NCBI GenBank assembly: GCA_938743325.2
Contig: OW568867.1
Coordinates: 186,001 to 250,000 of the forward strand
DNA: 64,000 nt
From: Pycnococcus provasolii
Lineage: Eukaryota > Chlorophyta > Pseudoscourfieldiophyceae > Pseudoscourfieldiales > Pycnococcaceae
Direction of reading: 5' to 3'
Positions 26,990 to 36,673 of the stretch are shown here, piece after piece (within the stretch, counting starts at the first letter, position 1; every line of letters begins with the position of its first letter). A model generated the notes under the pieces. The model was not told the origin of the DNA. It searched no databases and saw nothing but the letters and a program-made list of their open reading frames with translations. The position numbers and the translations under genes are program-made.

Positions 26990-28408
26990 ATGCAGTCATC
27001 CTTTCAGTGCTCACAACAGAAGTGTTCTTCTTCTCTCCTGAAAACGAAGAAAAAACTTGGTAGAGCACATGGTGGTGTTAGCGCTTCATTCGCAAGAAAT
27101 GTGTGTGAGAGAATAGCTGTGAACAGTAGTAGTAGTAGGCTGGTGGTAACGCACGCAACTCTGGCAAATGCAGTACCAAACAAAGGTAGGACAGCTGCAC
27201 GAACGGCAAGGCGCACGTTGGGTGGGTGGCCGCACCAGCACAACGTCCACTCCCCCTCGTTAACAGGAACGCGACAGCGCAGGCGGGCGGCAATGCGCTC
27301 AATGGACGACAACGACGGAAGTCCGGTGGCTGAGCCGCCAAGTGGGAGCAAGCCGTCCCCCTCTTCGTCGTCGTCACACGACGCGGCGCCGCTCGGAAAC
27401 AACGGAAACGGAAGTGCAGCACCGCTCAACTCGACTTGGGCGCCTACGACATTCGACGAAACCGACGAAACGTCAGGAAGCAACGTACTGCTAAGCAGAC
27501 AGAACGCGACGAAAGAGCTTCTCGCGTACGTCTTAGCCGCCGTTCTATTCGGAGTTGGCGTTGGCGTTGTGAGCGGCGGCGACGCATCGCAGGAGTACTT
27601 CGCAGGATACCTGCTCGAACAGAGCCTTTCGGTAGACAACCTGCTCGTGTTTGTGCTGATATTCCGGTACTTCAAGCTTCCCATGTTCCTGCAGAAGCGC
27701 GTGCTAAACTACGGGCTGTGGGGTGCCGCCATCGCGCGCCTCGTGATGATTGTCGCGGGTGTGGAGGCAATTGAGGCATTCGAGCCGCTCTTGCTCGTGT
27801 TCGCCGCCATTTTGCTGTACTCTTCTTACAAGATCCTCGCCGAGCAGGAGGAGGAGGCGGAAGAGGAGGATGGCCTGCAGAACAACGAGATTGTGAGGTT
27901 CTGCCGCAAGCTTTACCTGTTCACACCCACCTACGAAGGCGAGCGTTTCTTTTCATCGACCACCGTCGTCGACCCGGCGAACTCGAGCACGCCTTGGACG
28001 GCGCGTGCTCTCAGCAACATTCTCGGGCCCGCGAGATCAGGCGAGCCGCTGTTCGCCGCCACGCCGCTTCTGCTCGTTCTGCTTGTGGTGGAGCTCAGTG
28101 ACATCGTCTTTGCGGTAGACTCGATTCCCGCGGTGTTTGGCATCACGCGTGACCCGATCATCGTGTACTCGAGCAACATGTTTGCCATCTGCTGCCTGCG
28201 CAGCCTGTTCCAGCTGGTGAGCGAGGGCTTAGAAGAGATGAAGTACCTGCAGACATCCATCGGCTCCGTTTTGGGATTCGTGGGTCTTAAGATGGTTGCG
28301 GAGTACTTTGGCGCGGAGGTGGAGACGTCCACATCACTGGCGATCATTGGCGGCACACTGACGGTTGGCGTGGTGGCATCGTACCTGGTGAAAGACGACG
28401 ATAACTAG
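26990..28408 (+). CDS. TerC family integral membrane protein, probably thylakoid
   Basis: 472 residues from ATG 26990. The first 100 or so residues are Ser/Arg/Thr-rich, consistent with a plastid transit peptide, then a low-complexity linker. From about residue 165 the TerC pattern appears: FAGYLLEQSLSVDNLLVFVL with the conserved Asp-Asn, RVLNYGLWGAAIARLVMIV, ILLYSSYKIL, an acidic loop, LLVVELSDIVFAVDSIPAV with the second conserved Glu/Asp set, and FAICCLRSLFQLV. About seven membrane helices. Plant TerC (PDE149) is a thylakoid protein needed for insertion of thylakoid membrane proteins; bacterial relatives handle metal ions. Confidence 0.88.
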   Translation: MQSSFQCSQQKCSSSLLKTKKKLGRAHGGVSASFARNVCERIAVNSSSSRLVVTHATLANAVPNKGRTAARTARRTLGGWPHQHNVHSPSLTGTRQRRRAAMRSMDDNDGSPVAEPPSGSKPSPSSSSSHDAAPLGNNGNGSAAPLNSTWAPTTFDETDETSGSNVLLSRQNATKELLAYVLAAVLFGVGVGVVSGGDASQEYFAGYLLEQSLSVDNLLVFVLIFRYFKLPMFLQKRVLNYGLWGAAIARLVMIVAGVEAIEAFEPLLLVFAAILLYSSYKILAEQEEEAEEEDGLQNNEIVRFCRKLYLFTPTYEGERFFSSTTVVDPANSSTPWTARALSNILGPARSGEPLFAATPLLLVLLVVELSDIVFAVDSIPAVFGITRDPIIVYSSNMFAICCLRSLFQLVSEGLEEMKYLQTSIGSVLGFVGLKMVAEYFGAEVETSTSLAIIGGTLTVGVVASYLVKDDDN

Positions 28409-28845
28409 TGAGGCAGTCCTTACTTCCCCGTGTTTTGGTACAGGCATGACATGAGCCTCAGCCTCAGCCTCAGCCTCAGCGTCAGCCTCCGTGTGTTTTC
28501 TTTTTTACTTAACAAAAATCTATGCTTAGACTAGACTAGTCTATCTATATCCATTTCATTTCAGTCGTGACATTCATCTCCGCAGGCACGGCACGGCACG
28601 GCATGAGTTGTTCAAGGTTGGAACCCCTCCCTCACTAAGTTAGGTTAGTAACCCCTCCTCCCTGCCATGCGGTATCCCCTCCCTGTGATCCTGTGGTGGT
28701 ATCTCCCCTTGGACCTTCCCGTTCCTGGGCCCCGGCACTCCCCTGGGGGGGTGGGTGTGGACCACAGCTTAGATATCTGAGCTGGGGCTGGGGCAGTTCC
28801 ATCAGCCCATCAGCCCACCGCTCCCATCAGAACTTCAGAAGAACC
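28409..28845. other. Intergenic region with a CCTCAG hexamer repeat
   Basis: 437 bp. 28455-28490 holds six GCCTCA-type units, the fifth reading GCGTCA. An AT-rich stretch follows near 28500-28560, and CCCCTCC motifs precede the next gene. Confidence 0.5.
28455..28490 (+). repeat. Short tandem hexamer repeat GCCTCA
   Basis: Five to six units with one substitution. Confidence 0.9.
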
Positions 28846-29607
28846 ATGGCGCCCGTCATGTCCCGCCCCTGCCCCTCCCTCGCCTCTCGCTCCTTCGCTC
28901 GCCCCTCTGTTCGTGTGCAGTCCTCAGCTCGGGGGGTTGTTGCGATCCCTTCCCTCCCCTCATCCCTCGCGTCCCTCGCGTCGTCGGCGATCATCCTTGC
29001 CGCGGTCGTCGTGTCTCCCGACGCGGCGCTCGCGGGTGGGCGCGACGACATCGGAGGATCCTCCCCGAAGGCGGGCGGATCGGCTGCGTACTGCGACACG
29101 TGCCTCGCAGGACCGGACTTCAACGCGCTCGCCGACCGCAAGAAGTGGGACGGACGAACGAACACGGGATGCGAACTGGGACCCGCGGGGAAAAAGTGCA
29201 GAGAGTCGCAGATCTCTGACGTCGACAACTCCGCATACGGAGGTGTCGAAGGACGTGGTGCAGGCTTTGCGAAGCAGGGTGAGGCGAACGCCGCCATGGG
29301 TGAGTCGTACAAGCCGGACAGCGTTGCGCTCATCAACAAGATCGAGGCGGTGCTCTCGCTCGACCCGCTCGACCCGAAGCGAGTGGACGACGTGCCCGGC
29401 GTGCAGAAGCAGAGCCAGGTGTGGGTCTCGCAGTATGCCAAGGGTGGAGCCGCGGCGAAGAAGAGTGCAGGCAAGCTGTACGGCGCCGTTGACGCGCTCA
29501 ACGGGCACATCGCCTCGAAGGGGCTTGCGCCGCTGCCGAAGCGTACGACCGAGTTTGTGCTTGGCGCGTGCCAGGAGGCGCGCACGCTGCTCAGCACAGA
29601 CCAGTAG
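28846..29607 (+). CDS. Thylakoid lumen protein with a Psb27-like domain
   Basis: 253 residues from ATG 28846. Residues 1-30 are a transit peptide; a hydrophobic run at about 36-55 ends in PDAALA|GG, a lumenal cleavage site of Sec type (no twin Arg before it). The C-terminal 110 residues match Psb27: a first helix YKPDSVALINKIEAVLSL, then QVWVSQYAKGGAAAKKSAGK, LYGAVDALNGHI and PLPKRTTEFVLGACQEARTLL, as in Psb27 with its WVxxYxxGG, ALNALAGHY and PIPKKR motifs. Psb27 assists photosystem II assembly and repair. Between the lumen signal and this domain lie about 90 extra residues with several Cys (AYCDTC, CELGPAGKKC), absent from ordinary Psb27. Confidence 0.7.
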   Translation: MAPVMSRPCPSLASRSFARPSVRVQSSARGVVAIPSLPSSLASLASSAIILAAVVVSPDAALAGGRDDIGGSSPKAGGSAAYCDTCLAGPDFNALADRKKWDGRTNTGCELGPAGKKCRESQISDVDNSAYGGVEGRGAGFAKQGEANAAMGESYKPDSVALINKIEAVLSLDPLDPKRVDDVPGVQKQSQVWVSQYAKGGAAAKKSAGKLYGAVDALNGHIASKGLAPLPKRTTEFVLGACQEARTLLSTDQ

Positions 29608-29725
29608 AAACAACGGGGTGTTATACCGTGGTGCATGCGCGTGTCTTTGGTGGCCGGTGACGTGGTCTGTGTAAGCAAAAAAAAATAATGTCAAAAACAA
29701 ATAAAAGAATCTCATCTCATCATAT

Positions 29726-31783
29726 TTACTTGTTGTAGATTTCTTCCCGCGTCAGGGCGACATAAGCGCGGCGCAGAGTCGCAGTCACGCGCTCGACATC
29801 AGGCGACTTGTGCGCGCTCATTGCACGCCATCTCACGCGCATGCTTTCGCCCACCTCCGGTGTGACGCGCGGATCGAGCTCGAGCTTTCCTTTGCCATCT
29901 CCGTCGCCGAGCTTTCCCGTGCACATGTCCGTGGGACGAGGCGAGTCCATGTGATATGCTTGCACCGCTTTCATCACCACGGATGCCATAGAGATAGTCG
30001 CCTCCGTCGTCCAGTACGCTTCGCCATTCGACGAGTTGTCAGTTGTTCCCGCGATGGTTGAGCTGCCATCCTCCGGCGAATCCACTCGGCAGTGCGCGAG
30101 TTCGATGGGCGCAAAGCCATCCGCGAGCGTGCCAAAGCCGACGATGGACGGTCGTATGTCCACGGGAAGCCGGCTCACCGCGAGAACATCCGCTGGTGAG
30201 CCGAGATTGCTGTGCATTAGGCCCACGTCCGCGGGTGGCCCTGGCGGCACATCCTGGTCGCCACGTTTCCGCATAGCCTCCACCTCAGCACGCCTCTCCG
30301 CACTGTGCCGAAGCACCGTGCGCGCGACGGTGGCGTAGTCACCCGAGTCCATTCTCCACATGTGAACCAGGTCGAAGACGCGCGTTCGCGGATGGATGTC
30401 AACGTTCCACTTGCTCTTCATGTCCTCGACAAACTCAGGGGGCACCTCTGCGGCACGTGCCGCAGCGCAAAACCCGTCCGTGCCATACGTGTCTGGAAGT
30501 GCGGTGATGCCGTCACCGCGACCCGAGCCGCCGTTGCACATCACGAAGACGATGTGAGCGCATAGCGTGCTCACCTGGCACGGCGTGTCGGAGCCTCCAC
30601 CAGCCTCGTTGTCGAAGCGTGCCAGAAGCTGCGCGAACGTGGAGCTCATCTCGTGCGCGTGCGTTCCCAGTAGCGCCTTAATCTGCGCCTTTCTGCCAGC
30701 TTCGCCAATTCCCGCGTGGCGCATCGCGCCGTCGACGAGGTTCGCACTCTGCACGGAGCTGGTTCCCACGTACCCGACAAGGTGACGCATGCAGAAAAGG
30801 TTCTGCAGAAGCAGGTACGTGCGATCGGAACTGCGTCGACCGGCAAATAGTGCAATCTTCAGGCCATGCCAGCCACCGTTGAGCGTGGAGACTGTGCCCG
30901 CAAGCTTTCCAAGACTGCTCGCGAGACGCTCCAGTCGCGAAATGCGGCACCTGCCTCCCGTCTTCGCCGCGAGCTGGCGCACCTGCCCTCTCACCGTGTA
31001 CTGCTGCACGAGCTGCATGAGGCTCGTTTCAACGTGGCTCGAACTCTCGACGAAGCCGCTCGACATGGCGATCACCTCGCCATGTTCATTCACCGACAGG
31101 CGCGTATCCGCCACCGGCGGGAGGTTCGCGTCGGGCATGCCCACGGTGGCGCGCGCCTTCTGCACGTCAGTTGGATGAAAGCTGGCGTACTTCGCGAGGG
31201 CATCCCACTCGTCGTTCGTAACCGCGGGTGATGCGTGGTCCATGAGCTTGACAGCGCGTGCAAATTCTCCAAACAGCTCGGGCTGTTCCTGCGCCATTTT
31301 TGCGAGCGGGTACACAGACTTGCGCACGTGAAGTGCAAAGTCGACTCGCACGCGCCGCAGGTACGTCGAGAACACCTTGTGCATCTTCGGCTTGTACAGG
31401 TCTGCGATGCCTCGTCTCAGCAGCCACGCCGAGGGAATGGCGAGCAGTCTCTTCGCTTCCTTGGAACGCAGCATTTCGCTCATAGCCGCGACGATTGCGT
31501 CCGTCGCGCCGCTCCTCCTTGCGTAGTACTCCGTCCGTTTGACGAGCTGGTCAACATCTTCGTCGAACGTTTCCACAGCGTTTCCCTTTCTCAGGTCCTC
31601 GTCGTCCCACGAGCTGCCGAACGTCGCGTACAGGTGGTCGTGGAATGCCGACGCTGGCGACCCCGCGTTTCGCGACGCGCGTCGCACCACCTCCCGCACA
31701 CCCAGCACGCCATCGGATGGTGACGCATATCCTCGTTCGGCGGGTGTGAGCGCCTCGAGTCCGTTGTGCCCATCCGTGCGCAT
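29726..31783 (-). CDS. Nicotinate phosphoribosyltransferase-like protein
   Basis: 685 residues from the ATG at 31781-31783; the frame is open upstream but that sequence looks untranslated. The middle resembles the PncB/NAPRTase family in order: IADLYKPKMHKVFSTYLRRV (compare D-x-Y-K-x-x-M), VETSLMQLVQQYTV (compare WEVxLLA), VGYVGTSSVQSANLVD, KALLGTHAHEM (the family has GTxAHE), ALPDTYGTDGFC and WRMDSGDYATVA (the family has RxDSGD). NAPRTase makes nicotinate mononucleotide from nicotinate and PRPP in NAD salvage. The protein is longer than the usual 400-450 residues, with an extra N-terminal region, and the phosphate-binding segment (VGFGTLADGF) is divergent. Assignment is by eye. Confidence 0.6.
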   Translation of the reverse strand: MRTDGHNGLEALTPAERGYASPSDGVLGVREVVRRASRNAGSPASAFHDHLYATFGSSWDDEDLRKGNAVETFDEDVDQLVKRTEYYARRSGATDAIVAAMSEMLRSKEAKRLLAIPSAWLLRRGIADLYKPKMHKVFSTYLRRVRVDFALHVRKSVYPLAKMAQEQPELFGEFARAVKLMDHASPAVTNDEWDALAKYASFHPTDVQKARATVGMPDANLPPVADTRLSVNEHGEVIAMSSGFVESSSHVETSLMQLVQQYTVRGQVRQLAAKTGGRCRISRLERLASSLGKLAGTVSTLNGGWHGLKIALFAGRRSSDRTYLLLQNLFCMRHLVGYVGTSSVQSANLVDGAMRHAGIGEAGRKAQIKALLGTHAHEMSSTFAQLLARFDNEAGGGSDTPCQVSTLCAHIVFVMCNGGSGRGDGITALPDTYGTDGFCAAARAAEVPPEFVEDMKSKWNVDIHPRTRVFDLVHMWRMDSGDYATVARTVLRHSAERRAEVEAMRKRGDQDVPPGPPADVGLMHSNLGSPADVLAVSRLPVDIRPSIVGFGTLADGFAPIELAHCRVDSPEDGSSTIAGTTDNSSNGEAYWTTEATISMASVVMKAVQAYHMDSPRPTDMCTGKLGDGDGKGKLELDPRVTPEVGESMRVRWRAMSAHKSPDVERVTATLRRAYVALTREEIYNK

Positions 31784-32308
31784 GACTAGGATTCCGAAGA
31801 CTCGATATAAAAGAAGTCTTATTAATCTTATAACCCAAAAGGGTGCGAGGAGGCGTATAAGGTAATTTTGAAGGAGAGGAGGCGGAGGAAGAAGAGGCGA
31901 CATGTCTACAGTAATGTGAAGAACACCCAAGCCCAGGGAGAATGACACACCAAAAGAAACAGGGACGGAACCGACGGCCGGAGCCCGGAGGAGGTGCCAC
32001 AGGTGACACCAGGACCGAGGGGGAAGTGGGACCCCGACAGCCCGACGACCGGACGGAACCAACGACCACAGCCCCCTTCCCCTCCAAGACGGAACTGCCC
32101 CTTTGACCTTTCCTCCCTTTGGGCTTTTTCGTCTGGTGGGAGTTGTCTTAACAGCGAGAACGAGTTGTCTTACAAGTCTTCCCATTACGTTACAGTAAGT
32201 ACGTCAGTCACGGGAGTCCCGCTGCATTGCGTGCTGAGGCTCAACTTGCACCCGCTTGCTTCGTTGCTTGCGTGCACGGGTTTGTAGTTCTATGCAGCCT
32301 CGGCCTTA
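31784..32308. other. Shared upstream region of two divergent genes
   Basis: 525 bp between the phosphoribosyltransferase-like and P2X-like genes. An AT-rich part lies near 31800-31870. A GCCTTAATG motif occurs at 32303-32311 and again near 32325-32333, overlapping the P2X-like start. No gene is seen. Confidence 0.4.
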
Positions 32309-34096
32309 ATGCGTCGTCTTAGCCTTAATGAGTTCAACTTAGCGTACACGACGCCGCGCGTGGTGCGCATCCAGGACACCTACCTCAGCCTGTTGGCGCT
32401 CCTCCTGAACCTCGTCGTGTTCGCGTACATCGGCGTCTACGAAGTCGTGCTGAAGAAGGGGTACCTCGTGTGCTACCCAGTTAGCGTGAAGGGCAGGAAA
32501 CTCGACGTCTCCCCCGGAGTACCCGCCATGCTCAGTGTCGAGTGCGAAAGAATCAACAGAACGCGCAGCGATGCAATGAAGAACGCAGCCTCGGTGAACT
32601 TCATGGGCACTTTCGTAAACAAAGTTTCAAAGAAGACGCCGGAACACTGTGCAGGAAACGTGCCGGCGGATAACCACTACACGTGCTTCGAAATGGACAC
32701 GGGAACCAACGACGGAAAGGTGGTGAAAGAACTGCCGAGCGGGATCGTCGAACTGCCGCTAAGTCAGCTCGTCACTTTCAAAAATAAGACGACGGTTTCT
32801 TGGCGCGCAGCGACAGTCTCGTCGGCGATTGTCTTTGCGAACGACTTCGTCGCGACCACACAGCCGTACGAAGCGCGCAAGAACAAGGACCCAAAGCTTG
32901 GTGGTTCGCTGGAAAACTTCCGCGTGCGCCTTGTGGATTTGGACGGGAATGTCGTGAACGCGTGCCCTCGCTTCGTGCAACACCGTACATTTCGCCTCGC
33001 AGACACGTGCGACGACCTCGATACCTTGGAATTCAACCAGCCGTGCGAATTTGAACCAGGCGACACGCATGCTATCCCGCTGATTGCCATCGCAAAGGCT
33101 GGGGGTGCCGAACACATGTACACGAAAGTGAAGGACATGCACCCCACAGTGTCGTCGTCCCTCATCGATGGATGCGTCGAGAACTTGGTGGGAAATAGGT
33201 TGTACGGCGCATACGTGTACAAGGATGGCTACGCTGACTTTCATGCCGCGGGTATCCCACAAAAATACATGCGCATAGCGACAGGGGCAGATTTCAACGA
33301 GGACATATCCACTTACGATCTCTACCTCAAGCGAGCGCGCAAGCTGTGTGCAGACAACGAGTTGATGTTTGGTGGCGTCGCGATACAGATGGACTGGACT
33401 CTTTCGAACGTGGAGTTCAGTCGCTACAACGCGGAGTTCGACATCACAGTTCCGAAAGCTCCCGTTGCCGTTGAGATTAAGGTTAAGTTCTCGCCGCCGA
33501 GTCGCGCGAACGGCCTCATTGGCGATGGTTATGTTTCACCTAACCATAAGAATTGGCCGAAAACTGATGAGGATGTACAGGAAGCTAGGTGGTTTGGCAC
33601 GACGCTTTCCACAGCATTTTTGGGCGAGCTCTGTGAGTTTTCCCTTACACATCTCATAATCACATTGACCACCAGCATCGGTATGCTTGCGATAGCTACG
33701 ATTATTACCGAACTGTTCATGCTGAAGGTGTCTCCACTGAGAGAGCTCTACAATGCTGAGAAGATTGTGACGAGCGGTGACTACACGCAATTGCGCAAGA
33801 CGATGACGTCAAAAGAGATGGACGATGTTCTGCACAGCGACGACATGCAAATGAGCGCGCTTGGCAAAAGTCTCTCTTTGAGGGCTCGTCAAAAATCAAC
33901 CTTCGAGAGCGTTGACGAGGAGTCTACGCCCGTCAAGGTTCATGACAATTACACGTCTGTTGCGCTTAGCTCGCCGCATGCGGCGAAGGATATCAAGCGC
34001 GCGATCGAGGGAGCGGCCGTGCCGTCCAAGCCAGACGTTGCTAGGACATCAAAGTCGCCGCAGCGCATTCATCCTCTCTCTCTCTCGAGTCCTTAA
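32309..34096 (+). CDS. P2X-type ligand-gated cation channel
   Basis: 595 residues. The N-terminal cytoplasmic part is short, with TTPRVVRIQDTYLSL (P2X proteins carry T-x-K/R-V-V-x-I there), then membrane helix one (about 24-46) and KKGYLVCYPVSVKGRKLD, comparable with the KGYQ and ATP-binding K-V-K-G segments. A large Cys-containing ectodomain follows. Near 445-480 the sequence WFGTTLSTAFLGELCEFSLT then LIITLTTSIGMLAIATII aligns with the P2X pattern YGIRFDxxVxGKAGKF then GSGLALLGMAT. The C-terminal tail is cytoplasmic. P2X channels are known from green algae such as Ostreococcus, where they sit in intracellular membranes. The NFR ATP-binding triplet is not clear, so the ligand is uncertain. 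Confidence 0.68.
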   Translation: MRRLSLNEFNLAYTTPRVVRIQDTYLSLLALLLNLVVFAYIGVYEVVLKKGYLVCYPVSVKGRKLDVSPGVPAMLSVECERINRTRSDAMKNAASVNFMGTFVNKVSKKTPEHCAGNVPADNHYTCFEMDTGTNDGKVVKELPSGIVELPLSQLVTFKNKTTVSWRAATVSSAIVFANDFVATTQPYEARKNKDPKLGGSLENFRVRLVDLDGNVVNACPRFVQHRTFRLADTCDDLDTLEFNQPCEFEPGDTHAIPLIAIAKAGGAEHMYTKVKDMHPTVSSSLIDGCVENLVGNRLYGAYVYKDGYADFHAAGIPQKYMRIATGADFNEDISTYDLYLKRARKLCADNELMFGGVAIQMDWTLSNVEFSRYNAEFDITVPKAPVAVEIKVKFSPPSRANGLIGDGYVSPNHKNWPKTDEDVQEARWFGTTLSTAFLGELCEFSLTHLIITLTTSIGMLAIATIITELFMLKVSPLRELYNAEKIVTSGDYTQLRKTMTSKEMDDVLHSDDMQMSALGKSLSLRARQKSTFESVDEESTPVKVHDNYTSVALSSPHAAKDIKRAIEGAAVPSKPDVARTSKSPQRIHPLSLSSP

Positions 34097-34228
34097 TTCA
34101 CCACAGACTAGCGGACCAAAGTATGTACACTACTTAATAGGCTTTCTCTATATTTATGATTATTAAGGTGGGTTATGGTTACATGCGATGGAATGGAACT
34201 GTTGTTGTAATGTGTAAATACGATCAAC

Positions 34229-36673
34229 TTAGTTTGCCAACCGGCTTGACGGACGAGCAGCCACCGGAGTCATGCCTGGAGTCGACTGCACGCCGGCGCG
34301 AACCGCGCTCGCCGCGAGCATCGGGCTGCCCGGCTGCACGAAGCGAAGGCTGCCGCTCACTGTGCTGTGCGCCTCGCGCGACGCGGCGCGCGCGGTGGAG
34401 TGAGGAATACTCGTTCCAATCGGCATCGTCGCCTTCAGAACCGGTAGGCCGTACGAAATGCCAGCCTCCTCCTCGTCCTCGTCCCATATCGACGTACTCA
34501 CCTTCTGCGTGCAGAGGTTCTGCAGGTACTCGGGACAACCAGAACCTTGCATAGGCTTGACCGAGTCGCTCTCCATGCCAATGTTCACGAGCGCTCCGCG
34601 AGCCGCACGGCGGCCCTTCTTGCTCTTGCTGTTCGTCATGTACGTCATCGCACCAACACCGCCAGTCTCCAGCATCTCGCGCCGCGCCTCGCCGTCGAGA
34701 GACAGGTAGCGCAGCGTCGTCGCGGCGTCCGCCTGCGCCTCCAGCATTCCAGGCGGCAAAGGCGGGTCCTTCTTCTTCTTCTTCGGCTTGGCGCCCGCGG
34801 GAGCAACTGGCGGCTTGCACACGTCTATCAACTTCGTGATCGCGCCAGAGTCACGAAGCATGCGCCGTCGCTCAATCAGCGTCGGGTACGCCGCAGCCGA
34901 CTTGCCGAATCCGACACCCTCGAGCCGACGAGCCACAATGCCCGACGTGGACACCCTGTCGCCGTCTGCGGGTACCTCACCAGGCGTTGGCGACGGCGAC
35001 GCGGCAGCGCCAGGCGTGCCTCCTCCAGCAGCTCCCGGAGTTGGCGATGCGGAGCCAACGGCGGCGGCGGTGGCTGAGGATGGGGTTGCATCGAAGATGG
35101 GATTGTCCGCCTCAGGGTCTACCAGCACAGGCCGCCTCTGGCCCGCCCAGGAATCTGCATGGAACTGGTCGAGAACGCCGCTCTTCATTGCCACGTTGAG
35201 CAAGCGCTCCTCGCGCCTGCCACGACCGCGCTGCGTCTCCAGCAGCGTCGTTGGCACCACGCCGCTAGGCGCCGTCTGCCAGCGACTCATTACCGAAATC
35301 TCCTTCCCGAGATTGCCCAGGTCACGCCGCAGCATTTCGCTGCGTTCCTGCTCGAGGCCGTCGCGAAGTCCGGGCGGTGCACCGTACGTGCCAAGTCCCC
35401 AGCTGATGCTCTGTCCCGCCGCCGTCAGTGCCTGCTGCGTGATGAGCTGTGTTCGAACGTTTGCTGGCAACATGTTGCCTCTTTTCTGAGCAGCTTCGTC
35501 GCCGATAGTAGACCTTCTCCTGCTGCCGCCATCCGCAGATCCGGGCTTTTCCGCAGCCGCGACGGCGAGGCGATCGCTCGCTCCAACGGCGCCGTGGCCG
35601 CCGTACCCGCCAAGCAAGTCACGAACGGGCTGCGCGATGAGCACAGGCGGCCTTCGACGAGGTGCCGGCATTGGCTTGGGACATCCTATGGTGTACATAA
35701 TTCCAGCCGCCGCACGGCGCGTCATCGTCGTATTCTCCTCTTTCTCCTCGAGGCAATGGACGATCGCCTGAAGCGCGCCGTCGAGCTTCGGGATGAGGTC
35801 GCGGGCTTCCGGGCTGTTCAGCGCCAGCTTCTGCAGGCATACGACCGCCTTCTCGATGGTATTCACGGCATACTGCGCGACGCCGCTCGAGCACTCGGAG
35901 CACCGTGTCATCAGCAGGCCGAGCAGCGCCTGCACAGCTCCCTCTTTCACCGAGAGCGCCGCGATCTCCTCGCGGGTCCTCGATCCCTTCGGCTTTGGTA
36001 GCGGGCGTCCTTCCTCGTCGTGGGGGTCGTTGCTGAGCACCGACAGGAGGATTTGCGCGCAGTGCATTCTACCCTTCGTCTCGCTGCACCGTTTGAGCAT
36101 ACGGCACAGCCTTCCAAAGGTATTTGGAACGAACATCTCGTCCATGACGACCCACCTTCCCGTTTCATTGTGCGTCGCGATGCTGTCAATCGTCATGGCT
36201 GCGGACACCTCGCAGCTCGGGCTCCTTCCGTCGAGGTAGCTCCACAGCGACTTCTGAAGCCGCACGGGCCCGTGAGTGTCGTGCGGCGGCGGCACGCGCG
36301 CGTTGTTGAAGTTCTTCGCGAGTTGGTCGCGTCCCAGCTCGTGCTGGCTGAGGCTGGACATGAGCCCGAGCGCGAGAACCTTTTCGTGCGCCGCGACGCC
36401 TCCTCGTCCGTCGCGAAAGCAGACGCACGCGACGGACTCCTGCACGCACTGCAGCGATATCAGTTCCTCGATGGTGGACGGCTTCGCGAGCGTCCACTCC
36501 CATAGGTAGAATGCCGCCTCAGCGCGCGTGATTGTGCAGTGTATGGTGTTGAATACACACGGTCCGCGCAGGTTTTCTTTGAGGTTTGGCAGGTTGTTGT
36601 AGAGCGCCCACTTCTCGTCGGACCACCCTTCCGGCTTCTGCTTCCCGCCCTTGTCCTTGCCCTTCTTGCCCAT
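34229..36673 (-). CDS. Large armadillo-like helical repeat protein of unknown function
   Basis: 814 residues from the ATG at 36671-36673. A basic N-terminus (MGKKGKDKGGKQK) is followed by helical repeats at about 75-340 with armadillo-type spacing (KEGAVQALLGLLMTRCSE, AVVCLQKLALNSPEARDLI), a Pro/Ala/Gly-rich linker at about 500-600, another helical repeat near 640-740 (RDSGAITKLIDVCKPP, ADAATTLRYLSLDGEARREML, GGVGAMTYMTNS), and a low-complexity tail. No catalytic motif is seen. Proteins of this type act as scaffolds; a flagellar role is possible but unsupported. It converges with the P2X-like gene, 132 bp apart; TGTAA sites in that gap could end the P2X transcript. Confidence 0.65.
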   Translation of the reverse strand: MGKKGKDKGGKQKPEGWSDEKWALYNNLPNLKENLRGPCVFNTIHCTITRAEAAFYLWEWTLAKPSTIEELISLQCVQESVACVCFRDGRGGVAAHEKVLALGLMSSLSQHELGRDQLAKNFNNARVPPPHDTHGPVRLQKSLWSYLDGRSPSCEVSAAMTIDSIATHNETGRWVVMDEMFVPNTFGRLCRMLKRCSETKGRMHCAQILLSVLSNDPHDEEGRPLPKPKGSRTREEIAALSVKEGAVQALLGLLMTRCSECSSGVAQYAVNTIEKAVVCLQKLALNSPEARDLIPKLDGALQAIVHCLEEKEENTTMTRRAAAGIMYTIGCPKPMPAPRRRPPVLIAQPVRDLLGGYGGHGAVGASDRLAVAAAEKPGSADGGSRRRSTIGDEAAQKRGNMLPANVRTQLITQQALTAAGQSISWGLGTYGAPPGLRDGLEQERSEMLRRDLGNLGKEISVMSRWQTAPSGVVPTTLLETQRGRGRREERLLNVAMKSGVLDQFHADSWAGQRRPVLVDPEADNPIFDATPSSATAAAVGSASPTPGAAGGGTPGAAASPSPTPGEVPADGDRVSTSGIVARRLEGVGFGKSAAAYPTLIERRRMLRDSGAITKLIDVCKPPVAPAGAKPKKKKKDPPLPPGMLEAQADAATTLRYLSLDGEARREMLETGGVGAMTYMTNSKSKKGRRAARGALVNIGMESDSVKPMQGSGCPEYLQNLCTQKVSTSIWDEDEEEAGISYGLPVLKATMPIGTSIPHSTARAASREAHSTVSGSLRFVQPGSPMLAASAVRAGVQSTPGMTPVAARPSSRLAN

